Shown here: in pieces, positions 21,883 to 31,464 of the stretch
Layout: each line of letters begins with the position of its first letter
Numbering within the stretch: the stretch's first letter is position 1
From: Synaphobranchus kaupii
Taxonomy: Eukaryota; Chordata; Actinopteri; Anguilliformes; Synaphobranchidae
Assembly (NCBI GenBank): GCA_029718625.1
Contig: CM056389.1
Span: forward strand, 23,469,381 to 23,533,380
DNA: 64,000 nt
Direction of reading: 5' to 3'
Notes under the pieces: generated by a model
What the model was told of the DNA's origin: nothing
What the model saw: the letters and a program-made list of their open reading frames with translations, nothing else
The model's database searches: none
Position numbers and translations under genes: made by a program

Positions 21883-22560
21883 ACTGCAGTGTTACATGCA
21901 GCCTAGGGAAACAGGCCCACAGGTGCAGCCTCCCTGTGAGATATATTATTACTGTAATATTGTAGCATTTCTCTTCTTTTGTATAAATATTATTTTAATG
22001 TAAAACACATATTCGCCTGGATCAAATCTGCCATGAATGTTTCTTTTTATTCTTCACAACCATTCTACAGTGAGCACCATAATTCATTGGACAGTGACAC
22101 GTTTTGTTATTTTGGTTCTGTACTCTACTCTAGCGTAGCTGCGCCTAATCTTGCCACCTGATCCCACCTGATTATTCTAGGTACTCTTTAATAACCACTT
22201 AATAATAACCAATCTGGCTTTCAGTTATTGTGACAGGAGTACTTGATATGATAGTTTTTATGGGTTTGAGGTAACAATTGTGGGCAGGGTTAAACCTTCA
22301 GCACAGATTTGTTTGAAGATGCACACGAGAAGCCCTCCGACATATGATCTGTCACTTAAAAATAAAGTTACTAAACTCAGATTTATTAACATACAACACT
22401 GTATTATAATGTAATTCATGTGAAAACTGCATTTAAAACTGCATTTAAGAAGTAGGTCATTTGTTTTTAATCAAGTGTGAAAGATTTACTTTCAAGAATG
22501 TATTTAAAACATGGATTAATGAATTAGGGTTTGTCAGGTTTGTCTACTAGATAGTGTCCA
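21883..22560. other. Upstream flank of receptor 1, gene-free
   Basis: The part 21883-22050 is the repeat also found at 12317-12690 (inverted) and 45455-45610. The stretch from 22165 to 22560 matches 46590-46985 in copy 2, while 22150-22165 is the point where copy 2 has an extra 870 bp. No coding sequence is recognised. Confidence 0.55.
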
Positions 22561-22610
22561 CAAATTTGGTATTGAATTAAGTCATGTTTTGATACAAAAA
22601 CTTGTGGTAT

Positions 22611-23040
22611 GTGAATATCTTTAAATTGGAAAAGGCAACCATCCCAAATCCTCTACTGTTTGAGTAATTAACAGAAAATGAGCTTGTTAAAAAATTACAA
22701 GAACAACAAACTTTATTTGAACAGAACATTGTGATAGAAAATAATGCAAAGAAGAGGGAGGCAGAGGAAAAGAGGAAGGAGTCTGTTGAAAAGAAAAAGA
22801 AAATTGGAAGAACCAAAGAAAAAAGCAAAGGCGAAGAAAAGCAGCCCAGCACACCATCTTCCAAGAGCAGGGATAGATGACAGCATCTGTGGCGAATGTT
22901 GCCTACCGGAGCCTCCTCTGGACTGCAGAAACCCCATTGTGGAGTGGACCGAATGTGAAGGGTATGGCGTGTGGTTTCATACCGCATGTGTGCAGTGGGA
23001 CCCCAAGGAATCAACCGTTTTCTGCAATTTCTGCAAATAA
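22611..23040 (+). pseudogene. PHD-like zinc-finger C-terminus, probably from a pogo-type transposase (copy 1)
   Basis: The frame holds a charged coiled segment (KKREAEEKRKESVEKKKK), a basic KKKAKAKKSS stretch, then an intact cysteine/histidine finger: ICGECCL, VEWTECEGYGVWFHTACV and FCNFCK before a stop at 23040. The C-x2-C ... C-x2-C ... WFH-x2-C ... C-x2-C spacing is PHD-like and would bind zinc. An in-frame TAA near 22665 and a 2-bp deletion near 22800 (compare 47215) break the chain upstream of the finger. Fish pogo/Tigger-type transposases often end this way, so I infer that origin. No DDE domain is present here. Confidence 0.6.
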
Positions 23041-23534
23041 TGATCACTGCCATACCACCCCCAACATTAAGTATTAGTTCAATTAGCTTTACAGGTCATT
23101 CTATTTTATTCTGATTTTATCTTGTATTAATATCTGCATTGTAACAGATATGCAACCTTTATTCAATAACAATTACTAATTAATACATTATAAAATAATA
23201 AAATAATGTATTGTCTCTTTTGTTGGAAATGCATCATTTTGAAGTGCACAACCAAGATTTTCCCCATTAATATTTTTATACTGTTGAACAAACATGGTGA
23301 CCACCTAGCATTTTATGCTATACTGTGAACAGTGGTGCAATACGAAAAACAAAATACATGTGCATGCACCGAACGCATGCACCAAATGTACTTCGAAAGA
23401 GGCGCACTTACTGTGACCCATCATGCACATTTCATATGCTTCTTTCATGTCCCTAACGTTACCATGCTAGCTTGGCGACTAGACCAGAAGACTAGCATAA
23501 GTCTTTTCATATATAAAACTCATTAAACTTCACG
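23041..23534. other. Gene-free stretch after the PHD-like fragment
   Basis: It aligns with 47442-47935 in copy 2. It is AT-rich and holds no recognised gene. The ORF 23332-23526 is conserved in position only because the whole block is duplicated. Confidence 0.4.
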
Positions 23535-23640
23535 GAAATATTGTATATAATTATATATTTTTATATACAATATTATATATAATTTTACAATTATACTACA
23601 TATAATAATATTGAGTTATTATAAAATATAATAAAATAAT
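23535..23640. repeat. TA-rich simple repeat
   Basis: An irregular TATATAAT repeat precedes the gypsy LTR remnant. It matches 47935-48035 in copy 2 with small length differences. Confidence 0.7.
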
Positions 23641-23850
23641 CGCTCGCCCGATTATTTTCGGGTCGCTATTATTTCTCCCCTTTTCAGTGTCCTCTGTATT
23701 ACTCTCCGGCTTTGAGAGTAGGAGCTGTTTTTTCTTTCGCTGTTTTTTCTCCCTTATTCAAGGATTCTGTCCGCTTTATTGGTGTTCTTCGTTGAACACT
23801 TAAATAATCCCTTTAGTCGCATCTGGACCTCCAAACCATTCGCCTCCCCC
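23641..23850 (+). mobile_element. 3' part of a gypsy LTR and leader (copy 1)
   Basis: This pyrimidine-rich stretch (CTTTCGCTGTTTTTTCTCCC) precedes the gag start and ends in TCGCATCTGGACCTCC, which matches the inner end of the LTRs at 898 and 3338 (TCGCGTCTGATCCTCC). The 5' part of the LTR is missing or replaced by the TA-rich repeat. Confidence 0.65.
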
Positions 23851-23870
23851 TTACAGAGCAACCAAGCCTT

Positions 23871-24536
23871 ATGGAGGTGCCAGCGAGACACGTAGCCGCG
23901 GACCAGGACGGGGCTACCCCGCTAACTGTACTGAGTGCTCATGAGGAGGGTCTTCGAGCTCTCCAGACTCAGCAGCAGAACCTGTCGGTTCAGCAAGGCC
24001 AATTAATGACCCAGCTTCGTGTACAGGAGGGTTGGTTCCGCAAGTTGGCGGAGAGTGTTCGCCAACTTACCCTTGCCACTACAACACCCAGTGCACAAGC
24101 ATCCGCCCCCGAGGGTACCCCTCCCCTTCCGCCCATCCAATTCACACGGAAGGAGCCCAAACTCCAAATGCCTCTCCGCTACGACGGGCAGTCAGGGAAG
24201 TGCAGGGCCTTTTTTACGCAATGCCTTATCTTATTTAAGGCTCAGCCCTTGCGTTTTGACACACAAAATTCCCGGGTAGCCCTTATTCTCTCGCTTCTCA
24301 CTGGTACCGGTCTCAACTGGGCTAGTCCCTTGATTCGGGCTAATAGCCCTATTATGAACGATGCGGAGAAACTGATGGACGAGATGGAGTTAGTCTTTGA
24401 TTATGACGTCTCTGGGCAAGAGTCTGCCATGCGACTAATCCATCTCCGCCAGGGTAACGATACCGTGGCAGGTTTTTCCATCGGGTTCCGAGCACTGGCC
24501 GGAGAGACAGGGTGGTCTGAGGGTCCTTTAATTTAG
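23871..24536 (+). pseudogene. Sushi-like gypsy gag, N-terminal and capsid part (copy 1)
   Basis: The 221-residue frame begins MEVPARHVAADQDG, has a glutamine-rich region (LQTQQQNLSVQQGQL), then a capsid-type domain from about residue 90: MPLRYDGQSGKCRAFFTQC, LLTGTGLNWASPLIRANS, EKLMDEMELVFDYDVSGQES and VAGFSIGFRALAGETGWSEG. It ends at a TAG at 24534-24536 where the relative at 1-864 continues, so the downstream gag is cut off. This is the best preserved of three related gags in the window. The protein would assemble retrotransposon particles. The same family gave rise to mammalian RTL/PEG10-type genes, but nothing here suggests host use. Confidence 0.85.
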
Positions 24537-25206
24537 CTATTTATTAACACGCTATCGGACCCTATTAAAGATGCCCTGCTGCTACATTTAATGCCCTGGT
24601 GTCCACAGCGGTCCGCATCGATAACCGTATCAGGGAACGAGAGCGAAAGAAAGAGAGAGGGAACAGAGGAATTCTGGCTACCCGCTATTTCCCTTCTCCT
24701 CCGGCAGCATTTCCAGTTGTCCCTCCCTCCCATGACCCCATTAATCAGGAGGAGCCTATGCAGGTCGACGGCGCTTCTCTGCGCGAACCTCTGCAGTTTA
24801 GGTCCCAGGTAGAGTGGTGCCATTAATGCAGGTGCAAGGGGCATTTAAAAGACCAATGTCCCAAGCTACAGGGAAAAGGGGGGTCTCGCTAGGGGGACCG
24901 GTGTCCTTAGCGAGACATCAAGATCCTGTGCCTCGGACTAAAATGCATGTTCAACTGCTCTGGAATCAGCGATCGGCTAATGTCGCCGCTTTTATCGATT
25001 CCGGAGCAGTTGAGTGCTTTATGGATACCAAATGGGCTAAGGAACATATTAGGCACTGGCACTATTACAGAGATCTCTGGCTCTTTAACCATGCGCGTTT
25101 CACTAAAGGGTCATTCGGAGCTGATTCAGTTCCTTTTAGTCGATTTTCCAGCCTACCCCCTAGTTTAAGGACATTCCTGGCTGGTTCGACACAGCCTGTT
25201 TATTGA
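24537..25206 (+). pseudogene. Gypsy gag C-terminus, zinc knuckle remnant and aspartic protease (copy 1)
   Basis: Pieces in shifting frames can be followed: an arginine/glutamate-rich segment (RIRERERKKERGN), INQEEPMQVDGASL, a partial knuckle (GAFKRPMSQATGKRG, where relatives would have a cysteine/histidine box) and the protease motif AAFIDSGAVECFMDTKWA near 24985-25035. Relative to copy 2, 59 bp are missing after KEH, which destroys the middle of the protease. A functional retropepsin needs DSGA plus a flap and a later ILG-type motif. Only the first is intact here. Confidence 0.75.
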
Positions 25207-25890
25207 TTGGGGCAATAACGATGCTGTTATTATTCAATGGGGGCCTCAATGTGTTTCACACTGTCAGCTAACTGCACCTCTCATGTCAAGGGGGTGTGGT
25301 TACGGTTCCAGTTCTTTCAGTGATCTGGAGGAGCTTAGTTCCTCATCTGATCAAGAGGATCCTACACCTCTCTCTGAGGCAGATGAGGAGTGCTTGGCTT
25401 GGGATTCCCTGGCCGACGGGTATTCTCCCTGGGAGGAGGCATCTCTTGAGGAGCTCTCTGAATCAGAGATCATGTGGTCTCCCGTTCCTGATTCGCCTGC
25501 TGAGGTAGAGAGTATTGAAGTGGCAGGGGTGCTTGATTTTCCTTTGCTAGCCAATGTACCTGTGGAGTGCATCACCCTGGCTGAAGTATTCAGCAAGCAA
25601 TGAGCCACTACCTTACCCCCGCACCGATCTTATGATTGTGCTATAGATCTGTACCCGGGCACTGTTGCTCCTAGAGGGCACCTATACTCCTAATCGGCTC
25701 CTGAGAGCTCTGCTATGAAGGAGTATAGGAAGCCTTAGCTAATGGTTTTATTAGACCCTTGTTGAGGCCGTGCATAGACTATTGTGGCCTTACTGAACTT
25801 ACCATTAAGAACCGGTACCCACTGCCCCTTATGAATTCCGCATTTGAGCGCCTTCAAGGGGCAACTATTTTTAACAGACGGATCTGAGGA
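25207..25890 (+). pseudogene. Gypsy linker and start of reverse transcriptase (copy 1)
   Basis: An acidic frame (25283-25603: SDLEELSSSSDQEDPTPLSE to LAEVFSKQ) leads into fragments of the reverse transcriptase N-terminus. After 25603 one can read SYDCAIDLYPGT and [16 protein letters not shown] pieces with several stops, then RYPLPLM. The element ends abruptly near 25890, before the YxDD motif, so the rest of pol is lost. In copy 2 this part was removed by another gypsy at 49758. Confidence 0.7.
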
Positions 25891-25899
25891 ACTGTGCAT

Positions 25900-25982
25900 T
25901 TACTGATACATACATTCAGTGGGCAGTTTATTAGGTTCACATAATACTACCCTGTATATAGTACTGGGTAGGGCCCCCTTTC
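25900..25982. mobile_element. Fragment of a DNA transposon end
   Basis: The motif CATTCAGTGGGCAGTTTATT, then AGGTTCAC and TAGTACTGGGTAGGGCCCCC, resembles the end of a widespread animal DNA transposon family (typically CACTCAGTGGCCA...). Only this end is present. Confidence 0.4.
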
Positions 25983-26256
25983 ATTACAAGGCTCAGGGAA
26001 GGATCCAAATGCAGAGACAGAGGTAAGTGAAACCATGGAGCACTAAGAACTATGAACATGAGACAAAACAACAAACAAGTTGAACACGAGGAGGAAACTA
26101 GGAATGAGCGAGACACAGATTGACTAGTGGCTGGCAGAATGCAAGCAAAACACAATGACTAAGCGAAGATACAATGGGAACAAGGGAATGAAATGCACAG
26201 GGGAACAGGTGAAAATAACAATACCCTAACAATCAAGGGTTACCAAAAATGTGACA
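25983..26256 (-). mobile_element. Short gypsy-like LTR fragment
   Basis: On the minus strand it begins TGTCACATTTTTGGTAACCC at 26256 and ends in CCTTCCCTGAGCCTTGTAAT. Start, pyrimidine richness and end resemble fish gypsy LTRs, but at about 270 bp it is short and probably internally deleted. No coding region is attached. Confidence 0.5.
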
Positions 26257-26282
26257 GGGGGCTGGGGAACTGGTGGCCTCTG

Positions 26283-27716
26283 AGAATGATTACGAATGAT
26301 TTATTTCAGCTTTTATTTCTTTTATCACATTCCCAGTGGGTCAGAAGTTTACATACACTCTGTTAGTATTTGGTAGCATTGCCTTTAAATTGTTATCTTG
26401 GGTCAAACGTTTCGGGTAGTCTTCCACAAGCTTCTCACAATAAGTTGCTGGAATTCTGGCCCATTCCTCCTGACAGAACTGGTGTAACGGAGTCAGGTTT
26501 GTAGGCCTCCTTGCTCGCACACACTTTTTCAGTTATGCCCACAACAGTTCTGCCCATTTTGCCACAACTTTGGAAGTATGCTTTGGGTCATTGTCCATTT
26601 GGAAGAGCCATTTGCGACTAAGCTTTAACTTCCTGGCTGATGTCTTGAGATGTTGCTTCAATATATCCACATAATTTTCCGTCCTCATAATGCCATCTAT
26701 TTTATGAAGTGCACCAGTCACTCCTGCAGCAAAGCACCCCACAACATGATGCTGCCACCCCCATGCTTCACGGTTGGGATGGTGTTCTTCGGCTTGCAAG
26801 CCTCACCCTTTTTCCTCCAAAGATAACGATGGTCATTATGGCCAAACAGTCAAATTTTAGTTTCATCAGACAGAGGACATTTACACCAAAAAGTAAGATC
26901 TTTATCCCCATGTGCAGTTGCAAACTGTAGTCTGGCTTTTTTCTGGCAGTTTTGGAGTAGTGGCTTCTTCCTTGCTGAGCAGCCTTTCAGGTTATGTCGA
27001 TATAGGACTCGTTTTACTGTGGTTATAGATACTTTTGTACCTCTTCCCTCCAGCATCTTCACAAGGTCCTTTGCTGTTGTTCTGGGATTGATTTGCACTT
27101 TTCGCACCAAAGCACGTTCATCTCGAGGAGACAGAATGCATCTCCTTCCTGAGCGGTATGACAGCTGCGTGGTCCCATGGTGTTTATACTTGCGTACTAT
27201 TGTTTGTACAGATGAAAGTGGTACCTTCAGGCGTTTGGAAATTGCTCCCAAGGATGAACCAGACTTGTGGAGGTCCACAATTTTATTTCTGAGGTCTTGG
27301 CTGATTTCTTTTGATTTTCCCATGATGTCAAGCAAAGAGGCACTGAGTTTGAAGGTGGGCCTTAAAATACATCCACAGGTACACCTCCAATTGACTCAAA
27401 TAATTTCAATTAGCCTATCAGAAGTTTCTAAAGCCATGACATCATTTTCTGGAATTTTCCAAGCTGTTTAAAGGCACAGTCAACTTAGTGTATTTAAACT
27501 TCTGACCCACTAGAATTGTTATATAGTGAATTAAAAGTGAAATAATCTGTCTGTAAACAATTGTTGGAAAAATTACTTGTGTCATGCACAAAGTAGATGT
27601 CCTAACTGACTTGCCAACACTATAGTTAAAATATGCTAACATGAAATCTGTGGAGTGGTTAAAAATGAGTTTTAATCACTTCAACCTAAGTGTATGTAAA
27701 CTTCCGACTTCAACTG
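26283..27716 (-). mobile_element. Sleeping Beauty-like Tc1 transposon, 3' end truncated
   Basis: The 5' end at 27716 reads CAGTTGAAGTCGGAAGTTTA on the minus strand and is flanked by TA. The inner direct repeat CCAGTGGGTCAGAAGTTTAC occurs near both ends (27520 and 26335), as in salmonid-type Tc1 elements. The outer right repeat is missing: sequence stops matching near 26283. It inserted beside the inverted receptor-flank remnant at 27719. Confidence 0.92.
26365..27323 (-). pseudogene. Tc1 transposase, broken and lacking the last catalytic block
   Basis: This is a cut-and-paste transposase that would act in the nucleus on TA sites. The N-terminal paired-like DNA-binding domain is well kept (start [20 protein letters not shown], then [20 protein letters not shown] and [18 protein letters not shown]). 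The first catalytic Asp region SDETKI is followed at once by a stop near 26850. A 1-bp deletion near 26745 shifts the frame. The second Asp motif MDNDPKHTSKVVAKW is present (26533-26799), but the next block, with DLNPIENLW and the catalytic acid, is deleted. The usual length is about 340 residues. This copy cannot be active. Confidence 0.9.
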
Positions 27717-27718
27717 TA

Positions 27719-27860
27719 TTTTGATGTCAGAAGAACTGACCCAAATAGCTCAACTTTTAGATGTACCCAATATGGAGTTATAGAAAGAGAAGTGCCTGTT
27801 CTGTTTTTGTCAATGGGAAGTGTGATTTAATTTAATTCACAATCAGTGATCAGAAAAAAG
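27719..27860 (-). repeat. Third, inverted remnant of the receptor 3' flank (part 1)
   Basis: The reverse complement of this stretch aligns with 19600-19720 and 43090-43200. Shared pieces include GGACCCAATAT, AAGTGTGA and CTTTTAGATG, in the order expected of the receptor's downstream flank. The orientation is opposite to both intact copies. It is bounded by the Tc1 at 27716 and by the LTR-like unit at 27863. Confidence 0.7.
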
Positions 27861-27862
27861 AC

Positions 27863-28404
27863 AGTTCAGTCAGGACCACTGTTGTTCAAGTAAAAGCTTT
27901 ATTGACATTCGTAAAACAATAATGGCAAGACAGAACATATGAAAATGTCAATATATAATGAGCCGGTGGTGGAAGACTGATTGAAGGCCAGCAGGTGGCA
28001 TCATCAGCTGGGGACGGCATGGAGCTGGAGCTGACCGGCTGCTTCTGGAGAACGATGTTTGTTGATCTACAGCTACCGATCTGGCGGTTGACGAAGAAGG
28101 AAGGAGAGAGGAAAGAAATCAGCAGGCACTCAAACATATTAGTGAGCCATGCAGGAGTGATATAGGCTAGGTGTCAGTGCGCAAAGGGAACTGAAGAGGA
28201 TGGAGCTGGGGTGGATGGGGGGTTTTTGTGTGCAGTGGGCGTGCATCAGAGGAGCCACCATGTTAGGACGAGGCAGTTAAATAGACCGCCTTGCTACTTG
28301 AATGGATTGATAGGTGAATCGTCACTACTCAGCTGAGCTGTCAGCTGATTCACCTATGGCCGGGTTTCACTCTCGTGGCCTGCCTGAACTAACGCTATGC
28401 TCGA
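27863..28404 (-). repeat. LTR-like unit, first copy of a direct duplication
   Basis: On the minus strand it holds an AATAAAGCTTTTACTTGAAC polyadenylation-type motif and ends in GTGGTCCTGACTGA. The same unit follows immediately at 28405-29308. The ORF 27886-28137 inside it is not a gene. I infer an LTR-type element because of the poly(A) signal position, but TG/CA ends and primer sites are not clear. Confidence 0.55.
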
Positions 28405-29308
28405 TTTCAGTCAGGACCACTGTTGTTCAAGTAAAAGCTTTATTGACATTCGTAAAACAATACATTTTAGGTTTGGCGGTATGGTTCTGTTCAAAAACCC
28501 TCCCGCCAATCCACGCGAGCAAGCATATGTATGGCGGTGAGGGCAGCAGCAACAACCCCCCAAGGGTTGCACTTAGAACAGAACCGGCAGCACTGAGAAT
28601 GGTTTTTTACAGATTCCATTCAATCAGTTGTATATATATATGGCACTTTTAAGTGTCATTATCACAACAATTTACAAGGAACCGGGCCTGAACCCCCGTA
28701 GAGCATGCCTAGGGCGACAGTGGCAAGGAAAAACTCCCTGCTGTTAGCAGGAAGAAACCTTGGGCAGAACCTGACTCTGAGGGGGAAGTCCATCCGCCGC
28801 TGACTGGCACCGGTTAACTGAATAGCTGATTACAGAATAGAAAAATGGCAAGACAGAACATATGAAAATGTCAATATATAATGAGCCGGTGGTGGAAGAC
28901 GGATTGAAGGCCAGCAGGTGGCATCATCAGCTGGGTATGGCGTGGAGCTGGAGCTGACCAGCTGCTTCTGGAGAACGATGTTTGTTGATCTATAGCTACC
29001 GCTCCGGCGGTTGCCGAAGAGGAAAGGAGAGAGGAAAGAAATCAGCAGGCCATGCAGGAGCGATATAGGCTAGGTGTCAGTGCGCAAAGGGAACTGAAGA
29101 GGATGGAGCTGGGATGGAGGGGGGGTTTTTGTGTGCAGCGGGCGTGCATCAGAGTAGCCACCATGTTAGGACGAGGCAGTTAAATAGACCGCCTTGCTAC
29201 TTGAATGGATTGATAGGTGAATCGTCACTACTCAGCTGAGCTGTCAGCTGATTCACCTATGGCCGGGTTTCACTCTCGTGGCCTGCCTGAACTAACGCTA
29301 TGCTCGAT
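28405..29308 (-). repeat. LTR-like unit, second copy with a 370-bp extra segment
   Basis: The flanks match 27863-28404 closely (for example GGTGGCATCATCAGCTGGG and CCGGGTTTCACTCTCGTGGC). Between about 28470 and 28843 lies extra sequence that includes AGGAAAAACTCCCTGCTGTT and AGGAAGAAACCTTGGGCAGA, a stretch widespread in fish repeats. The first copy may be a deleted version of the second. Confidence 0.55.
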
Positions 29309-29465
29309 TCCATATATTGTATAATAAAGAGCTTGACAATGGGTGCATACCCTGTTCGGTTGACCAGTGACTTTTTAACTCTGAAGTCTGCATTTGTTTG
29401 ACTCTACTGTATGTTTATATTATTTTATAAAATACAACAAACACACATACCTCTGATGAAATCTA
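29309..29465 (-). repeat. Third, inverted remnant of the receptor 3' flank (part 2)
   Basis: Read on the minus strand, TCATCAGAGGTAT, TTTGTTGTATTTTATAAAAT, ACAGTAGAG and GGGTATGCACCCATT align in order with 19435-19570 and 42910-43030. It continues part 1 (27719-27860) across the inserted LTR-like units, so one ancestral block was split. Confidence 0.7.
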
Positions 29466-29775
29466 GTATATATTTCCTTTATTTATGCAGGGGGACCCCA
29501 CTGAGACCAAAATCTCTTTTTCAGGGGGGCCCTGCGACCATACAATGATAAAACAGAAAAATGAACATTCTAGTAAGTTATACAGAGAAAAGATGTACAG
29601 AGATGATTTGCAAGTAAAAGAGAATAAGAATAAATGGTAGTATATACATATATACATACACATACTTACACAAATGCATACATACTCATGTAAGTATACA
29701 CATGAGCACAAACATATACAGGGCCACAATCATCACAATCATAGGATGCATCCTGTGCAAAGAACACATGGATGA
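29466..29775 (-). mobile_element. 3' UTR of the LINE at 29776-31464
   Basis: The stretch carries AGATTTTGGTCTCAGTGGGG and GTCGCAGGGCCCCCCTGAAA on the minus strand and an irregular ATATACATAC region (29640-29705). It separates the LINE ORF from the receptor-flank remnant, so the LINE appears to have inserted into that remnant. Confidence 0.65.
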
Positions 29776-31464
29776 TTAGGCCATGCAGGTACATGTACCT
29801 TCCTTCTCTAATAAATTAAAAACCAGTTGCTTAAAATGTTCAACAGATACCAGTGACGACCAGTGAAGTGATTCCTGGGTTTCATTCCACAATTTGGGCG
29901 CAGAAACACTGAAGGCAGTTTTACCCAGTTCAGTTCTAAATCGAGGTATATCTAAAGTAATCCAGTCCTGAGCTCTAGTATTATATTTTGAAACCTTAAA
30001 AAAAATATGTTTTGTTAAATAATGAGGGAGTTTCGCAAGCAATGCTTTATAAACAAATACAATACCGTGTTGCTTCCTCCGTAGCTTTAAGGAGGACCAG
30101 CCTACTGATTTATACAAATCACAGTGATGAGTTCTAAAGCCGTCACCTGTGATAAAGCGCAATACACTATGGTATATGGCATCCAAGGGTTTTAAAACAC
30201 AAGTGGGGGCATGCATATATAAAACATCCCCATAATCAAGTACTGGTAAAATTGTGGCCTGAACAATCTTTGTCCTGCTAACCACGGAGAGGCAAGACTT
30301 GTTTCTAAAAAGAAAGCCAAGTTTAGGTTTAAGTTTTTTTGTTAGATTAGCCACATGTGACCTGTATGAAAAATCATGATCTAACCAGATACCCAGATAC
30401 TTATAATTCTGGACGCATTCGATTTCAATATTATTCAAGGTAAATAAATGAGCATCCATAGGGTCTACATTGTGTGTGGAGAAAAACATATACTTTGTTT
30501 TATTTGCATTCAAAACTAATTTCAAACTGGCCAATTCTAATTGAATACTGTTAAAAGCAGTTTGTATATAAGTGAGAGCTTGTCTGCTTGTGGATGCCGA
30601 TGAGTAAATCATGGTATCATCGGCATAGAAATGAACATTACAATTTTCTACTCGTTTATATAAATGGTAAATAATAACGGACCCAGGATGGATCCTTGTG
30701 GGACCCCTTTATTGACCTTTAGAAAGGGTGACTTCACCTCATCTATTACAATAGCTTGGGTCCTGTTAGAAAGGTAATTGCGAAACCAATTTAAAGCATT
30801 TCCATCTAGGCCAATGGAGGACAACCTGGTCAAAAGTACTGAATGGTCAACCGTCAAATGCCTTGGACAGGTCTATAAAAAGGGCTGCACATTTTTGTTT
30901 GCTATCTAATGCATTTATAATGTCGTTTATGACCAGGGAGGCTGCTGATATGGTACTATGGCCAGGTCTGAAACCAGACTGAAACTGATTTAAAATATTA
31001 TTCCTGGATAGGAAAGAGCGTAGTTGCAGATTTATTAAAAATTCTAAAATTTTTGCCAAACAAGGGAGTTTAGAAATAGGTCTGTAATTATTCAGCTCAC
31101 TGGGTGCACCCCCTTTAAATAGAGGTAGAACATGTGCTGATTTCCAAACATCAGGAATAGCACCAGTAATAAGTGACAGATTAAAAATATTTGTTAATGG
31201 ATTAGCAATTAATGGGGCCCCCATTTGTAGAAAAATAGGGTCCAATTGATCTTCCCCCTTCGATTTCTTTGTATTTATGGCAAGTAAGGCCTCCAATACT
31301 TCTTGTTCTCTAAAGAATCTAAATGAGAACGTAGCTCTGTTTATTAATGGGCTTTCAATGGAGCTGCAGCTAAAATCTAATCCATCTATTTGCAGAACAG
31401 CATGATGTGAATTTTCAAAAAGATTTCCTGCTTCTATAAAATGACTATTAAAAGCATTCCCCAT
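29776..31464 (-). pseudogene. 5'-truncated LINE ORF2: reverse transcriptase and C-terminus, frameshifted
   Basis: Three frames together give the reverse transcriptase of an APE-type LINE without its endonuclease. Frame 1 (31464-30847) has NNYRPISKLPCLAKILE, FQSGFRPGHST and FIDLSKAFD. A frameshift near 30850 splits KAFD from VDHSVLLTRL. Frame 2 (30857-30648) has GVPQGSILGPLLF. A second shift near 30640 splits YIN from the FYADDTMIYSS catalytic segment of frame 3 (30612-29776). The C-terminal part has NYKYLGIWLD, TILPVLDYGD and APKLWNE. The endonuclease and ORF1 are absent. The family differs from the L2 element at 14712 and from the LINE at 5488. The copy is dead. Confidence 0.85.

Larger units (their letters stand above)
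19232..25280. repeat. Segmental duplication, copy 1
   Basis: From the TATTGAC...CATTCAGT flank through the receptor, its first exon, the PHD-like fragment and the gypsy remnant, this block aligns in order with 41880-49757. The main differences are a solo LTR (41996-42819) and an 870-bp insertion (about 45725-46597) in copy 2, a 59-bp deletion in the protease of copy 1, and scattered substitutions. The two copies lie about 23-24 kb apart in the same orientation. The duplication carried already decayed gypsy and zinc-finger pieces with it. Confidence 0.9.

Noticed and set aside
22577..23053. Minus-strand ORFs over the PHD-like fragment
   Set aside because: The zinc-finger pattern is on the plus strand; the minus frames are serine/phenylalanine-rich shadows.
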